This document shows, in pieces, positions 22,265-33,297 of a stretch of 64,000 nucleotides of DNA. The stretch's first letter is position 1. Each line of letters opens with the position of its first letter. The position numbers were made by a program, and so were the translations under genes. The stretch comes from Ceratothoa steindachneri (lineage: Eukaryota; Arthropoda; Malacostraca; Isopoda; Cymothoidae). The DNA lies in NCBI GenBank assembly GCA_963969495.1, contig OZ018329.1:149852502-149916501 (forward strand). Reading direction: 5' to 3'. A model generated the notes under the pieces. That model had not been told where the DNA came from and did no database searches. It saw nothing but the letters and a program-made list of their open reading frames with translations.

Positions 22265-23335
22265 AACAGAGGTAAAGGCCAGTCGGCGGCCTTCCGCGAC
22301 ATTATGAGGTACAAGTAATTGTAGCGGTGCACGTTCCTGGCTATCGAATGCGGAAAAAGCTGTCGCATAGGACTCTGCCACGGACGTGGGGTCCCAGATT
22401 ACGGTTCCATTCTCCTGGAGAACAGGAGAATGCCAGAACTTGCCCCGAATCATTTTGACTCACTTCCACACCTCTGCTAGAGGTGTCTTCCCATTAAGTG
22501 AAGACAAAAATGCCTGCCAGGAAGAGTGGCCGGCGTGCTTCGAAACATACCGGAACCTAAACTTAGCTCGACGAAACTCAGCCGAAAGTCAAATCGTTTG
22601 GGTGGTGCTTATGGCGCATGTAGCTTCTGTTTGACGAATCTCTTAAACTATGCTGAACACCACGGAAGGGGTCGGCGTGCAAAAGGGCCAGACGTACTAG
22701 GAATAGTAGTTAGACCCACGGCGATGAGGTTGCTGGAGAAGAACTCAACGGCCTCATCCACCCACCTAAACTCCTCGACTGAAATGCAGACCACTGCGAC
22801 TGAGGCAAGCATGACTGGTCAAAAAATGATATTTGAATGAAAAAGTGATCACTATCATTGAGGTCATCGAATACTTCCCACCCAAAATAAGGCTGTGCAT
22901 CGAGAGCACAAGGATAGACCAAGACAGGAAAATGAAGTAGTTCCTAGGCAGTGATGTGAAAACTAATCTACATTTAGGACCCCTATCTCCAGGTCGGGAA
23001 GGACCTGACGCCTAGGATTGATTGAGTATGCTCCCCAGAGGGGAGATCTACCGTTCAAATTCCTGAGCAAGAGAAAGGGCTTCAGCACCCATGCCACGAC
23101 GCGGTGGAAGTCCTCAGCGTCGAAGTCAGCTGCTGATGCAATGTACACAGAAATAACAGTATACCTCCAGGTGCAGCTGCACTGCTACTACCTGGGGGGA
23201 GGTATTTAAAGCATAGAGAAGAGTGGATACATCATGCTGGGTGTAAATGGCGCATCCTCCTGCCCTGCCCCCATCCCGTGGTGGTGGGGTCGCTAAAACT
23301 TTATAACCTGTGAGGGTGGGCAAGAGGCATTGTCA
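22265..23335 (-). pseudogene. LINE family A, endonuclease and linker fragment (copy A5)
   Basis: On the minus strand the frames contain PTLTGYKVLATPPPRDGGRA, CAIYTQHDVSTLL, FLLLRNLNGRSPLWGAYSIN (the GD of GDLN is changed to RN) and, further on, LQENGTVIWDPTSVAESY. It covers the endonuclease and the linker before the RT. It is truncated at both ends and has several deletions. It is more diverged from the copy at 33035-37152 than copy A4 is. Confidence 0.7.
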
Positions 23336-23339
23336 TTGG

Positions 23340-23848
23340 CTAGATTTTATTGCGCCTTAGTGCTTTGAAAACTTTAATTTTCTTAAATTATTTTTATCTT
23401 TAACGGTAAATAACCTTTGCAAAATGTTTATTTAATGTCTTCACTTCATAATTTTGATCGTCACTAAGAACACCTTTAGCATTCTGAATTTTATTAACTG
23501 TTCAGGAATGCCTGCAGACTCAATCTTCCTACTAAACCCACATTATCCCTCTTGCCCAAAAAAAGTGCTGTAGAGCAAATTCCTGAATGACTCAAGCTTA
23601 ACTAGTAAGATGCATCATCCATGCGACACATTGGGGGCAAAATCCCCTGCCCAGATAATGCCCATCATGATGGCAATCGATAGAACCCTTTGTAGTTCCA
23701 TATCACAAGTATGTGGAGATGAGTATCCCCACATTGACACATGGGTACGCTACATCAGTGTATGTGGATGTCCTCATAGGGGATACAATACTCTCTGATT
23801 GGTGGCTAAAAACTTTACTCTAATTACTTTGCCCCTCAGTAATTCTAT
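23340..23848. other. Mostly unassigned, possible weak LINE trace
   Basis: On the minus strand, 23560-23400 can be read as NKIQNAKGVLSDD..VKTLNKHFAKV. This resembles the linker before the RT of several LINEs, but the match is too short to call. The rest shows nothing. Confidence 0.3.
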
Positions 23849-24419
23849 GCAGGCGCAGAACGGAGGGGGCTGAAGACCACCGCCTCCCCCCAAAAAAAAT
23901 CAGACCCATTTGTTTCTATTTCTTTTTTAAGCAACACTTGTTTTCTGCTATTCAGAAAGTGCTATGTAATAATATAGAATATACAGGGATTTTTTTTTTA
24001 CAAGTTCTAATTTTGAAATTTAATAAAATCAAGAATAATTTTGTAATCATAATGAAACTTTTAGACATAGTTGGTAATAGTTGTAAGTTCTTTGTCCTAA
24101 AATGTCTAATTGATTAACTAAAACTGGCATAGCTTCTAAAATAATAAATGAATCAATTTGCTAGGAGGAAGGAGTGCACTATATCGAAGAAACCTGGAAT
24201 GACTTCGACGAGCGTGAAGACTTGTTCCAGTAAGACGGACTCCATCTGAATCAGGTCGGAGCTGAAAGACTTGGCAGAGTCTTAAATAATGCTGTACAGG
24301 TTTTTCTTGCAGGTTAGTCTCAGGACGCGGAGTCGGCGTAGCGGAATGCAGTGTTCGACACCCGAATAAAACGCCACCCTCTTTAAACGTTTATTATGCT
24401 TCTTGTAGAAAATTAAAAT

Positions 24420-25210
24420 TTTGATCTAATGGCAATTTGCGATAGTTGGACGGATATTTTTAATAGATACTTTGTCAGTGAATTTAAAATCTCAGGTTAC
24501 AATCTCTTTTTCAAGGAGAGGGTTGGTAGAAGAGGAAGCGGCATGGTGTTGTACTGCAAAATTTTTTTAAAATCCCATCGAGGTTGCCATGGAGAATCAT
24601 AGCGATGCGGATATTATATGCGAAAAAATCATTAGCTGGAAACATAGTTTTCAACAGTCCTTGTCTATCGAGCTCCATCCCAGACGAAAATGTCAGATCA
24701 GCTTATGTTCTACTCCCTCCATGAACTTATTGGATCCATAGCTACAATAATAATCGGTGACCTTAACTTTTCAAATGTAAACTTTGCGGATGCTACTACT
24801 GACAGAGTTGGAACACAACTACTTCACTTCCTAGATGATAACTTCCTTATGCAATGTGATGATCGACCTACGCGAGGAAACAATATCCACGAACCATCAC
24901 AGTTCTCTCAGATTTAAAATTGCTACAGGACCAAACACAGACTCAAATCATATGCGGTTACCTAACTTTAACAAAGCAAAATTTAAAGACTTTGAGGGTG
25001 TTGAAGAACGCCCTTAGTTCTAGAACTAATAATAACAACACCGTCACTACAATGTGGAATGATTTCATAACAAAATTTAGAAACGCTGACCAAATATATG
25101 TCCCAAGACATCATAAGCAAAAGTCTACGGTAAAACCAAAGTGGTGGAACAATGAGATCAAGGATATAATTAAAAGGAGAAATCAGGCATATAAACTTTG
25201 TTGAGATACT
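24420..25210 (+). pseudogene. CR1/L2-like LINE: endonuclease and linker
   Basis: Broken frames include LATIIIGDLNF-type sequence at 24740-24790. The linker reads TVTTMWNDFITKFRNADQIY, VPRHHKQK and KPKWWNNEIKDIIKRRNQAY at 25040-25200. These features identify an endonuclease of a CR1/L2-type LINE. Stops at 24918 and 25202 and frameshifts inactivate it. Confidence 0.65.
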
Positions 25211-25739
25211 CACAGAGCATGTCCAGATGAATACATAGAACTAAGAGGCAGTGTCAAAAAGCTAATTAGAAAATTAAAGAAGAATTACGAAATCGAGCTA
25301 GCTAGAAATGGAAAAGTAAATCCAAAGATGTTCTACCAGTATGTAAACAACAGAAACAGGGCAAATGACTCGATTGGCCCACCCACTTAAAAACCAAAAT
25401 GGAAACTTAATATATGACCCAGGTGCCATTGCCGAGATTTTAAACGATTTTTATGCGTGAGATTTTACAACAGAAAACATCGACACCATTCCAGACATTG
25501 ATGTACCAATAGTTATCGAAGAATCATCATTTATAACTAGTATTCAAGTAACAGAAGAAGACAATCAAACCTATCGAAAATTTAAAGCTAAGCAAATCGC
25601 CAGGTCTGGATTTGATCCATCCTCGCCACCTGAAAGAGTTGAAAGAAACTATACCCAAGCCACTCACCACAATATTCAGTCGTTCCATAAGACTTTAAAA
25701 GTGCAAACATTACTCCGATCTTTAAAAGGGGTGACCAAC

Positions 25740-27030
25740 AAAGCTCAAGCAACTACAGGTCAATAAGCCTGACATCTCTAATCGGAAAATTGCTCATATC
25801 TATTATAAAAGAGAAAATAGTCGAACATTTAGATAAATTGGGTATCATCTGCGAATCACAGCACGGTTTTACCAAAAAAAAATCATGTTTAACAAATCTG
25901 CTAGAATCTTTTCAAACCATCATTGAAGAGTATGACACGAATAGAGCAGTAGATGTAATCTACTTAGATTTTCAAGAAGCTTTCGATACGGTCCTCCACA
26001 AACGTCTACTTAAGAAGATTGCCGTTCATGGAATCGGTGGAAACGTATTGAAGTGGATCGAAGACTGGTTCAATGGAAGGACACAAAGTACAGTCATAAA
26101 TGGTCACCAGTCAAGATGTCGAAACGTAACAAGCGGAGTGCCCGAGGGGGCTGTGCTGGGTCCATTGGTTTTCTAATATATGTAAACGATTTTGATGAAG
26201 CCATGGCGAGCCTATTCTCAAAATTTGCTGATGATACAAAGCTGGGTGGTAAATCAATAACACTTGCTGATCAACGTAAAATCCAGAGAGATTAAACAGC
26301 ATTGTGGAATGGTCAGAAAATTGGCCTGAAACTCCACATTGATAAATGCAAGGTATTACACATTGGAGCAAGAAACGAAGAATTTAACTATACAATAAAA
26401 GGCCTGCCACTGAAAAAGGTATCAGAAGAAAAAGATCTTGGTGTTATAGTCTGCAACGATTTGAAAGTTGAAAGACAGTGCGCGGAGGCATGCAAGAAAG
26501 CAAACAGAGTGCTCGGTTCCATATATATAAGTTTTGCTTACAAATCGGAAAATATAGTAATTCCCATGTACAAATCTTTAGTTCTACCTCATTTAGAGTA
26601 CGCAGTTCAGTTTTGGAATCTATACTTGTGGAAAGATATAGAAATGTTGGAGAGAGTGCAATATCTTGCTACAAAAATGATACCTAGACTACGTCAAAAG
26701 TCCTACAAAGACAGACTTAAAGCACTCAACCTGCAATCACTTAAGACGAGAAGGTTAAGAGGAGAACTCATACAAGTCTTTAAGATCCTAAGCAATTTTG
26801 ATAAAGTAAAAATTGAAACCCTTTTCAAGTTAGACGCTTCCTCAAAAACCCGAAGCCATGGATACAAACCCAAGAAACGAAGATTTGAAACAAATATAGC
26901 AAAGATTTTTTTCTCAAACAAAGTGGTTTCCTCGAGGAACGAGGTGCCGGAGATCGTTGTTAAATCAACAACCATATACATGTTTAAGAACCGCTTAGAT
27001 GCACACTTTAAGTGCATTGGCGTGGTTTGA
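25740..27030 (+). pseudogene. CR1/L2-like LINE: reverse transcriptase
   Basis: The frame 25790-26176 has SQHGFTKKKSCLTNLLE, VDVIYLDFQEAFDTVLHKRL (first catalytic aspartate) and RNVTSGVPEGAVLGPLVF. A shift leads to FLIYVNDFDEAMASLFSKFA and FADDTKLGG (the FADD catalytic motif) at 26170-26250. One stop near 26293 separates this from the 242-residue C-terminal frame 26302-27030. That frame has the KDLGVIV, LVLPHLEYAVQFWN and C-terminal RRLRGELIQVFKILSNFDKV segments typical of CR1/L2/Rex-type RTs. It needs only a few changes relative to an open frame, so the insertion is relatively young. Confidence 0.8.
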
Positions 27031-27109
27031 AGGAAAAAGCTGGCCCAGAAGTGGACGACACAGTCTTTGCCGGCTCTAACATCTTATAATCTTATAATTA
27101 TCCTCTTCA

Positions 27110-27737
27110 GGGGTATGTTGTCTAGCAGATTGCTAATGTGCTGCTTGAGTTTTTGGACTTCATTTTTTCCACAAAGAATATGGTTGGAACACAACCCAGA
27201 AGCTATACACCAGAAAGAGCTACATTTCTGCAAAAAACACTGTGTGGTGTGCAATAACACCTCGGAAGATCATTGGGCCATATTTTTATGAGAATGAAAA
27301 TGGAAATTCAGTCACTGTGAATGGCAAATATACACACACATGCTTGAAGAATATTTTTTACTGAACTTTCGAAGGCTTTGAAATATATGACAACTGTTTT
27401 ACCAGCAAGATCATGCAACATCACATAAATTGAATGAAAAAATACAGTTGTTAAGACAAAAATTCAGAGAAAGAATCATTTCTTGAAACAGTGAATTTAA
27501 GTGGCCTCCAAGATCCCCCAATCTAACACCCTTGGATTTATTTAATGGGGATATTTAAAAGATCGTGTTTACCATAATAATCCTAGAAGTATCCAACAAC
27601 TAAAAAATAATATCACTGAAGAAATTACTAACATTGATGAAGAGCTTTTGAAAAAAATGATGAGAACAACTTTGTCACAAGTAAATGAATGTTATGAGAA
27701 GAATGATCCGCATTTGAAAAGAAGAATCTTCAAATAA
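27110..27737 (+). pseudogene. Mariner-like transposase, C-terminal half
   Basis: Translated in pieces it reads GPYFYENENG-like sequence, then YQQDHATSHKLNEKIQLLRQ and KWPPRSPNLTPLDLF. These are the QxDxAxxH and WPPxSPxLxPxD motifs (second and third catalytic aspartates) of IS630/Tc1/mariner transposases. It ends with NECYEKNDPHLKRRIFK and a stop at about 27737. Shifts and stops near 27350 and 27480 inactivate it. The N-terminal half is absent because the LINE and the left repeat lie directly upstream. Confidence 0.7.
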
Positions 27738-28364
27738 ATTAAGTTATTATGTTAATTATGCAAACTGATTATTTAGTCTTATTTTTTTGTTAATTTTAAA
27801 CAAATAAAATTAGTTAAAATAAAATGTTTTAATAGTCAATAAATATCTGAAAGTTCAGCGAAATTTTTTTAAAAATCAATGCTTCACTAAAACTGGCATA
27901 ACCTCTACAAAAATAAATGAATCAATTAGCCATTTTAGAACCAAAAACTTACAACTATTACCAACAACTTCTGAAAGTTGCATTATGATCAAAAAAATAA
28001 TTCTTAATTTTATTAAATTTCAAATGTAGGACATGTAAAAAAACTCCCTTTATATATAAAAAAAGTTTTTTAAACCATTGTGATCGAATGTATCTTATAT
28101 GATACATGTCTAAAATACAGGTAAATCTCAAAAATAATGATCAAATTCAGTATTATATCTTAGCTGACATCCAAAAACTACAATAAACCACAATTCATAA
28201 TTTTCTGATGTGTGGAATTTATTTTTATCCAATAGTTAAGTACTCACAGCTATATGAGATAGCATTATTAATCATCAATGCCCTTTCCTCAGACTACTGG
28301 GAGGAAAGAATTCAGATAGCCCCCCGCCCCCAATTTTTATCCTGGATCCGCCACTGATTCTATG

Positions 28365-28630
28365 CACTCCTTCAAGTGCAATATCCTACACAATACTTTT
28401 TAAGGAATACTTGGCAGTCAAAGTTCCTTATAACAAACAACTTCCTCACACTTTCCTAATCACATAAACTTTTCTCATTCCAAATGCCAAAATGATGTAA
28501 AATATTAGGCAACTCTTAAGGCAGGTTTGGGCTTATGGACCACAATTTGATTTGCAGGGTGTGTGTGTGGGGGTGGGTGGGTTTTACTGATTACCGAGTG
28601 TACTCATAAGACTATTAAGGGTGTTCATAA
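28365..28630. other. Unassigned spacer with (GT)n
   Basis: AT-rich DNA with a short GTGTGTGTG tract at about 28559. No gene seen. Confidence 0.4.
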
Positions 28631-28631
28631 A

Positions 28632-29279
28632 CTATTGTGGCTGAATTACATGTTCACTCACCTCTTCATTGAAGTTCTTGAATGTAGGATTTAAATTTAC
28701 CTTGCTTGAGCAAGGTCTTCTACTCCTTTTTTTACTTGGTTTCTTGTCATTAAGATGTCGAAACAAAAGCTGTGTTGCACTATTTAAAAAAAAGCAGTAT
28801 CCGTTAGTAGAGGTCCATTTACATATATTTTTGATGGCAAGCTGTAGGCGCCATTCTATTGTTGCCATTTTTTAATCTTTTGAGGGTGATAGACAAGTCA
28901 TCTGCATATAGTGTGGCTGTGACTCCTTGAGGAAAGTTATCAATTATATTACTGATACCTATGTCAAACAGTGGTACACTAAGTATGCTGCCCTGCTAGC
29001 AACTTGAACTGAGAAAGAGCACTTTGTCAAAAAACTCTTTAGAAAAAGTCGTAAGTGCCCACACATGCCCATTTTGTGAAGGGTTTTTAATATCCTGTAT
29101 CTCCAAGATGTGTCTAGGCCTTTTTGAGGTAAAAAAAAGAAGACTGCTATGAGGCATTGTTTTTTAGTAAAGGCTAGACACACATCAGATTCCAGTTGAG
29201 TGATGGCATCGGTTGTTGAGTGGAGCTTTTGGAGCCATATTGTGAGGGTGACAAGTTTGTTTGTTTCCAAATGCCACAC
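28632..29279 (-). pseudogene. LINE B reverse transcriptase
   Basis: The frame 29279-28959 reads LHSTTDAITQLESDVCLAFT, KQCLIAVFFFLPQKGLDTSW (the first catalytic motif, with its aspartate replaced: FFDLQKAFDTSW would be usual) and LFLKSFLTKCSFSVQV. Further on, TATLYADDLSITLKR carries the YADD motif at about 28880-28910. The last 78 residues (28868-28632) are the thumb region. Lesions disrupt the frame. Confidence 0.65.
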
Positions 29280-29623
29280 TAAACGGACACTTATAATATT
29301 TTCCAGCAGCTTGCTGAGGCAAGATGATAGGGCGATAGTTTTGTGGGTGGGACGAGTCCTTGCCAGGTTTGAGGAAGGATAGGACAGTTGCCTTCTTCCA
29401 CTCTTCGCGGAAAGAGTTTTCTTGCTAGAGTTTGTTAAATAGGGCCGCCAGCATGAATGTTTTCACTCCATTGCCAAGGTGATGAAGCATATCATAGGGG
29501 ATTTTATCTGGTTCTGGGGCTGTATTTCTACATGATTTTAGTGTGGAGTCTAACGCCTGATATGTTTGCGAAACTTTAGCCTAGGATATTGGCCACTTTT
29601 TCTTGGTTTAGTACCATTTGTCT

Positions 29624-30700
29624 TTAATGGAGCAAGGCTGAAGTTGGATATCTTGATGTTCTTCCTTGTAGTTTTTTAATTTTATTCGACATTTTGCTTA
29701 TTGGTGTTCTTGCATTAATTGATGATATATATTTTCTCCATGATTCGCGATGACTTTCCTTAATGTGTCTAAAATTGGCACATTTTTGGTTGTAGTCTAT
29801 CTGTGTATTGTTGTTGTACCAGCACCTGTAGGTCCTGAAGGCTTGTCTTCTGATTCTAAGTGAAACAAAGCTCTCCAGGTTCCACCAGGGCACTGTTTGA
29901 TAATGCAAATTTCCATATGCTACTGGTATAGATTCTTAGAAAGAAGTGGACTAAGTCATTTATGTTGTCAAAGTCACTGACCTCAATGTCATTGAAGTCA
30001 GTGAGTTCTTTGAACTTCAACCAATTTGCCTAGTCTAGTCTCCAGTGAGGTGTACTCCGGGTAGATTTTTCTTTTCGGACTAGAGGATGATGGGGAAATG
30101 GTCACTCCATCATAGATCATCTAGGATGTGCCAGTTGAAATCCATTATGATGGATGGGGAGCAAGGGTAAAGGTCTAGTACCAAGAAGGTGTTCATTGTA
30201 GAGTTATACTTGGTGCCGTCTCCTGGGTTTAACATCACTAGGTCCAGTTTGTGTATTAAATAGCTAAGTTCATTCCCTCTCTGATTACAAAGGGAATATC
30301 CGCAGTTGGTGTGGTGGCAGTTGAAATCACCTATTAGTATTAAGGGGATGGGGAGTTGTGCAATCATTTGTCAGATTCGTGCAGATTGAAGTTTTCAGAT
30401 GTGGGAGAGAGATGTTTCCAATAGAGTATTCTCATCATTGGTGGAATTTTATTTCTGTTGCTTGGAGTGATATATTTAAATTTATGGTAGGTGATGGTAG
30501 ATCTTCTTTAATGTAGATGGCACATGCGCTTGAGGTGCCGCCGCCTAATCTTGCTGAGGAGGCTAGTCTGGTAAGGCCCATAGTGGGCATGCTCCATAAT
30601 GGATTCTTGTAAGCCGATGATTGATGGGTTTTCTGCGGCTACTAGGGAGCGCAATTCTTCCCAGTTAGATCTAAGTCCATGGAAATTTCATTGTATTACT
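29624..30700 (-). pseudogene. LINE B endonuclease and linker
   Basis: The frame 30367-30110 has IPLILIGDFNCHHTNCGYSL, the GDFNxHHxxW motif of APE-type endonucleases, followed by LDLYPCSPSI. The linker 29908-29624 reads VPWWNLESFVSLRIRRQAFR and HRESWRKYISSINARTPISK. Upstream parts to about 30700 are recognisable only in fragments. Confidence 0.65.
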
Positions 30701-31439
30701 TTCATGTTGTGCTTTATTTGGTGTTTGTGAGTCATGGTGGTTTGATTTATCAGTATCCTTTGTCTCTTGGGTTTATCGCTATTTGCTGATTGTGAGGATA
30801 ATTTGATGGGTGATTTTCCTTTTGTTGTAGTATGGTTATCTATGGCTGCTTTCCAGCTGGAAAGAGTTGAAGGTGTTTGGGGGGGTTTGTTTCTCCGGTG
30901 TGGCTGGTTTTCTTTGATGGATGGATGTTTATTAGGTTGGGATGAGGGTTTTGACTGGTGGATAGAGTTATTTGTGGGGAGTCAACAGCAGTAGTAGTAG
31001 GAGGTAGTAACTGTTGTGACTTCTTATTGATGGCGCATGGCTGATATGCATTCATTATGTGCCTAGGGGGGGGAGGGTGAAAATGATATGCACACTTCCA
31101 TCATTGGGCCCACCTCTGGGGTGGGGTTGGGCTCCTGTAAAGAAGCCTCGGGTGCTTGGGCCTCTTGCGGAGGTCGTTGCAGCCTAATTTTTACCCCATG
31201 GAATGGGGGTTTAGTATATCTGGTATTTTCAAGTATAGAAGCATAGGATATTCATCTGTTTCCAACTCAGTTTTGCACCTTTTCACATGCATCTCTAAAA
31301 CCAATTCTTTCTTTTTCACATATTGTCATGACTTTCTCTTCAAATTTATAGATGCTACACTTTTGGCTTGATGCTGAGTGTGGTTCACCACAATTTGCGT
31401 ATCTTGGGGTGCAAGTTGTGTTGTCTTTAGGATGGGATG

Positions 31440-32134
31440 CGTTAGCCCAGTTTATGTATGTAGGTGTGAAGTCTTGTTCTTTTTTTGTGGCAAGTTTGGA
31501 TTAAATGTCTGTAGGCGTGGCAATGGAAGCAAATCCTTGGGTTAGGTTTGAATTCCTTTACAGGGAATCTCCTCCAGCCCAAGTAAATGTATTTTGGCAG
31601 GGTCTCGAGGTCAAATGTGACAAAATGTTTTTTTTTGTGTTCTAGCACCATTTACCATTCAGTGCACTCTGTACAGATGTTACTAAAAATTTATCAATTT
31701 CTTGAGTTATCTCTTCTTCTGTATACTGAGCAAAGACTGGCTCAATTACTACTCCTTCATCAGCTAGTTTGGTCATTGTTAAGAGTTTATTTGCCTGGGT
31801 TTTAGTTTTAGCTTCCACTGGGATGCTGGGGTCTCTTTGTGATGATAACAGTGGGAATTCATTGCTGGAGAGTTGGAAAAGTGTTTGGAAGTCTTTATAT
31901 CGTTTCCCCATATATCCTTTTGACTAAATTTGTCTGGGGGTTTGTTGCCTTGATGATGTAAAATCTTTGGTAAGATCTATCGAGGAAGTGTCCTGGTAAC
32001 ACTTCTGCTAGAAGTTCTGGGAGGGCTTTTGTTGATCGTTGGCTGGTTTGTTTGTGTTTGTTACTTGGTGGAGAGTTTTGTGTGGATTTCGAAGTAGTTT
32101 CCGCTATATTTTGATATGTGGTTTCTTCATTCAA
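31440..32134 (-). pseudogene. LINE B ORF1 (gag-like)
   Basis: Three consecutive frames (32134-31895, 31911-31642, 31651-31442) encode a protein with PGHFLDRSYQRFYIIKAT and KLADEGVVIEPVFAQYTEEE. A final part, YLGWRRFPVKEFKPNPRICF, is followed by a CHAYRHLIQTC knuckle. It corresponds to the ORF1 layout of LINE A. Frame overlaps of 9-16 nt mark simple frameshifts. Confidence 0.65.
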
Positions 32135-32259
32135 TGGAGGTTCTTTTTTGTCCTCTTGTCAGTGTCATGTCTATGTTCAACAGACAAGGAAGTGTTTTGG
32201 GGTGGTTAGGGGTGGAGGATGTGCAGCTTTTTTCATTATTTGCTGGATTTATTGGATTG

Positions 32260-32790
32260 TTGGGATTGTTTTTAGGAAAAAAAGAACTAGTACAAAAATA
32301 TAGCATACTTAATCCATGAATGTACCATTTAGCTAGTTTTAATAAGTGAAAGAGCTCAAAACCTGAAAAAGGTACCAGGTGTTTGGTTTCCAGCAACCAT
32401 TGCGGATGCCCATTGATGCAGACAACGGGTCGGTTCCAAACAACAAAGTCAGCGGGTAGGCGCGGGTGCTGAGCTCTATGTAGAAGGGTCACTGACATCC
32501 CTGCACAAGGGTTGCAGGACACATCCTGGTAGGTCATCTTCATTTGTCAGGTACCTTCTTGGTTCAAGCTCGGTCCAGTGGACAGAATGCCGACTATGAA
32601 GTTCCATTCCTTCTTGGTAGCCCCTCCACAAAGTGGGGAAATGAGAGGGGCGGGTTAAGCTACCAATATTCAACTCTGATTGCCATGGAGGACCAAACCA
32701 GAGCCAGTCTCAAAGAAACCAGCCCCTTGTGACAATTTACCAGCTTGGGCCCAAGCCCAGAAAGAGTAGTTCCATTCAGTCATACCAAAT
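32260..32790. other. Unassigned DNA
   Basis: No coding motif, splice-bounded exon or known repeat end was found between LINE B and the R repeat. Confidence 0.35.
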
Positions 32791-32799
32791 GCTTTGAAG

Positions 32800-32935
32800 T
32801 GATAGGAAGAGTGTTTGAACAGAAAGGCAGAAAGAAGATGTTAGCAAAGGATGAGAGAGAGGCTAAGCTGGGGCTGGATGGGGCGCTGAGTCCCATCAGC
32901 ATGGCAGCCAGGAAAGCAAATAGTCGTGATGTTGT
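32800..32935 (+). repeat. Dispersed repeat R, partial copy
   Basis: Shares GAGGCTAAGCTGGGGCTGGA, GGGCGCTGAGTCCCATCAGC and GCAGCCAGGAAAGCAAAT with the copies at 22020-22080 and 42715-42780. Old LINE A sequence follows directly. Confidence 0.6.
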
Positions 32936-32949
32936 CCAAAGGACACATG

Positions 32950-33034
32950 CTCCATCATCATCAGTTAGGATTCTAGATAAAGAACCAAAGGTCTCCCATT
33001 TCTCAGGCGGGACCCTTCTGTTAAATATGGTGGA
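32950..33034 (+). pseudogene. Old LINE A copy, ORF1 fragment, left part (copy A6)
   Basis: The plus-strand frame reads KEPKVSHFSGGTLLLNMV, matching REPKVTRFSDGSLVANASN of ORF1 in copy A4. It stops at the poly(T) of the inserted copy A7. It continues at 37166 with EPDSVAMVSALQ, the expected next residues. Confidence 0.75.
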
Positions 33035-33060
33035 TTTTTTTTTTTTTTTTGAGCTCATCT

Positions 33061-33089
33061 GGCGACTGCCTACTTGGGCATTAGTCGCC
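33061..33089 (-). repeat. LINE A 3' terminal hairpin
   Basis: GGCGACT at 33061 pairs perfectly with AGTCGCC at 33083-33089. An inner GCC/GGC pair and a TACTTG loop complete a 29-nt stem-loop. It lies 10 nt inside the poly(A) tail. Its loop sequence is kept in copy A4 (14773) and at 21799, while the stem has mutated there. Confidence 0.7.
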
Positions 33090-33297
33090 GTATTAAAACT
33101 GGCCTAGTTCTAGGCTACTTTAAAATAAAATTAAAGAGAGAAAAAAAAACAACACCCCAAAAGGGGGAAAGGAAGCAAGCTGGTGCGTCGGGGAGAGGTC
33201 CCCCCGGCGCAGGAGCGTGCAACTAAAGGAGAAAAAAAAAAAAAAAAAAAAAAATGCAAAACAACAAAAAAAACAAAAACAAACAAACAAACCTTGC

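Larger units (their letters stand above)
24165..27100 (+). mobile_element. CR1/L2-group LINE, 5'-truncated
   Basis: The first readable part (24170-24320) ends in DGLHLNQVGAERLG, the C-terminus of an SGNH-hydrolase-like ORF1 domain found in CR1/L2-group LINEs. Endonuclease remnants follow (24420-24920, with TIIIGDLNFSNVNF). RT frames then run at 25740-26300 and 26302-27030. The 3' end has a short (ATCTTATA)-like repeat at about 27080-27097, which fits the simple-repeat tails of this group and not a poly(A). It carries several stops and shifts. Confidence 0.7.
23984..28050 (+). mobile_element. Mariner-like element, split by a CR1/L2-like LINE
   Basis: The left ~130 bp (23984-24112) is an inverted match to the right end (about 27925-28050). 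Shared on the element's strand are ACAAGTTCTAATTTTGAAATT and GTTGGTAATAGTTGTAAGT. Each end abuts TA. The 3' part of a transposase gene lies at 27110-27737. A LINE (about 24165-27100) occupies the middle, so the 5' half of the transposase gene is missing or was replaced. Next to the left repeat, 24113-24165 is a direct copy of the sequence at 27886-27935. Confidence 0.65.
23849..28356. mobile_element. hAT-like element, split by a mariner element
   Basis: ATTCTATG at 23841-23848 and again at 28357-28364 is an 8 bp target-site duplication, the length made by hAT transposases. The ends are CAGGCGCAGAACGG on the left and CCGCCACTG on the right (complement CAGTGGCGG), followed inside on both ends by G-rich stretches. 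Its own sequence is 23849-23983 plus 28051-28356, about 440 bp, with no coding capacity. The remainder is a nested mariner element. Left and right ends match only partly, so this is a probable call. Confidence 0.6.
28632..32250 (-). mobile_element. LINE family B (ORF1, endonuclease, RT), 3' end missing
   Basis: On the minus strand the order is ORF1 (about 32134-31440), endonuclease (about 30700-29950), linker (29908-29624) and RT (29280-28632). It stops after the segment that follows YADDLSI, so RNase H and the 3' UTR are lost. It is a jockey/I-type LINE related to family A in plan but clearly different in sequence. It is more AT-rich than LINE A. Confidence 0.7.
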
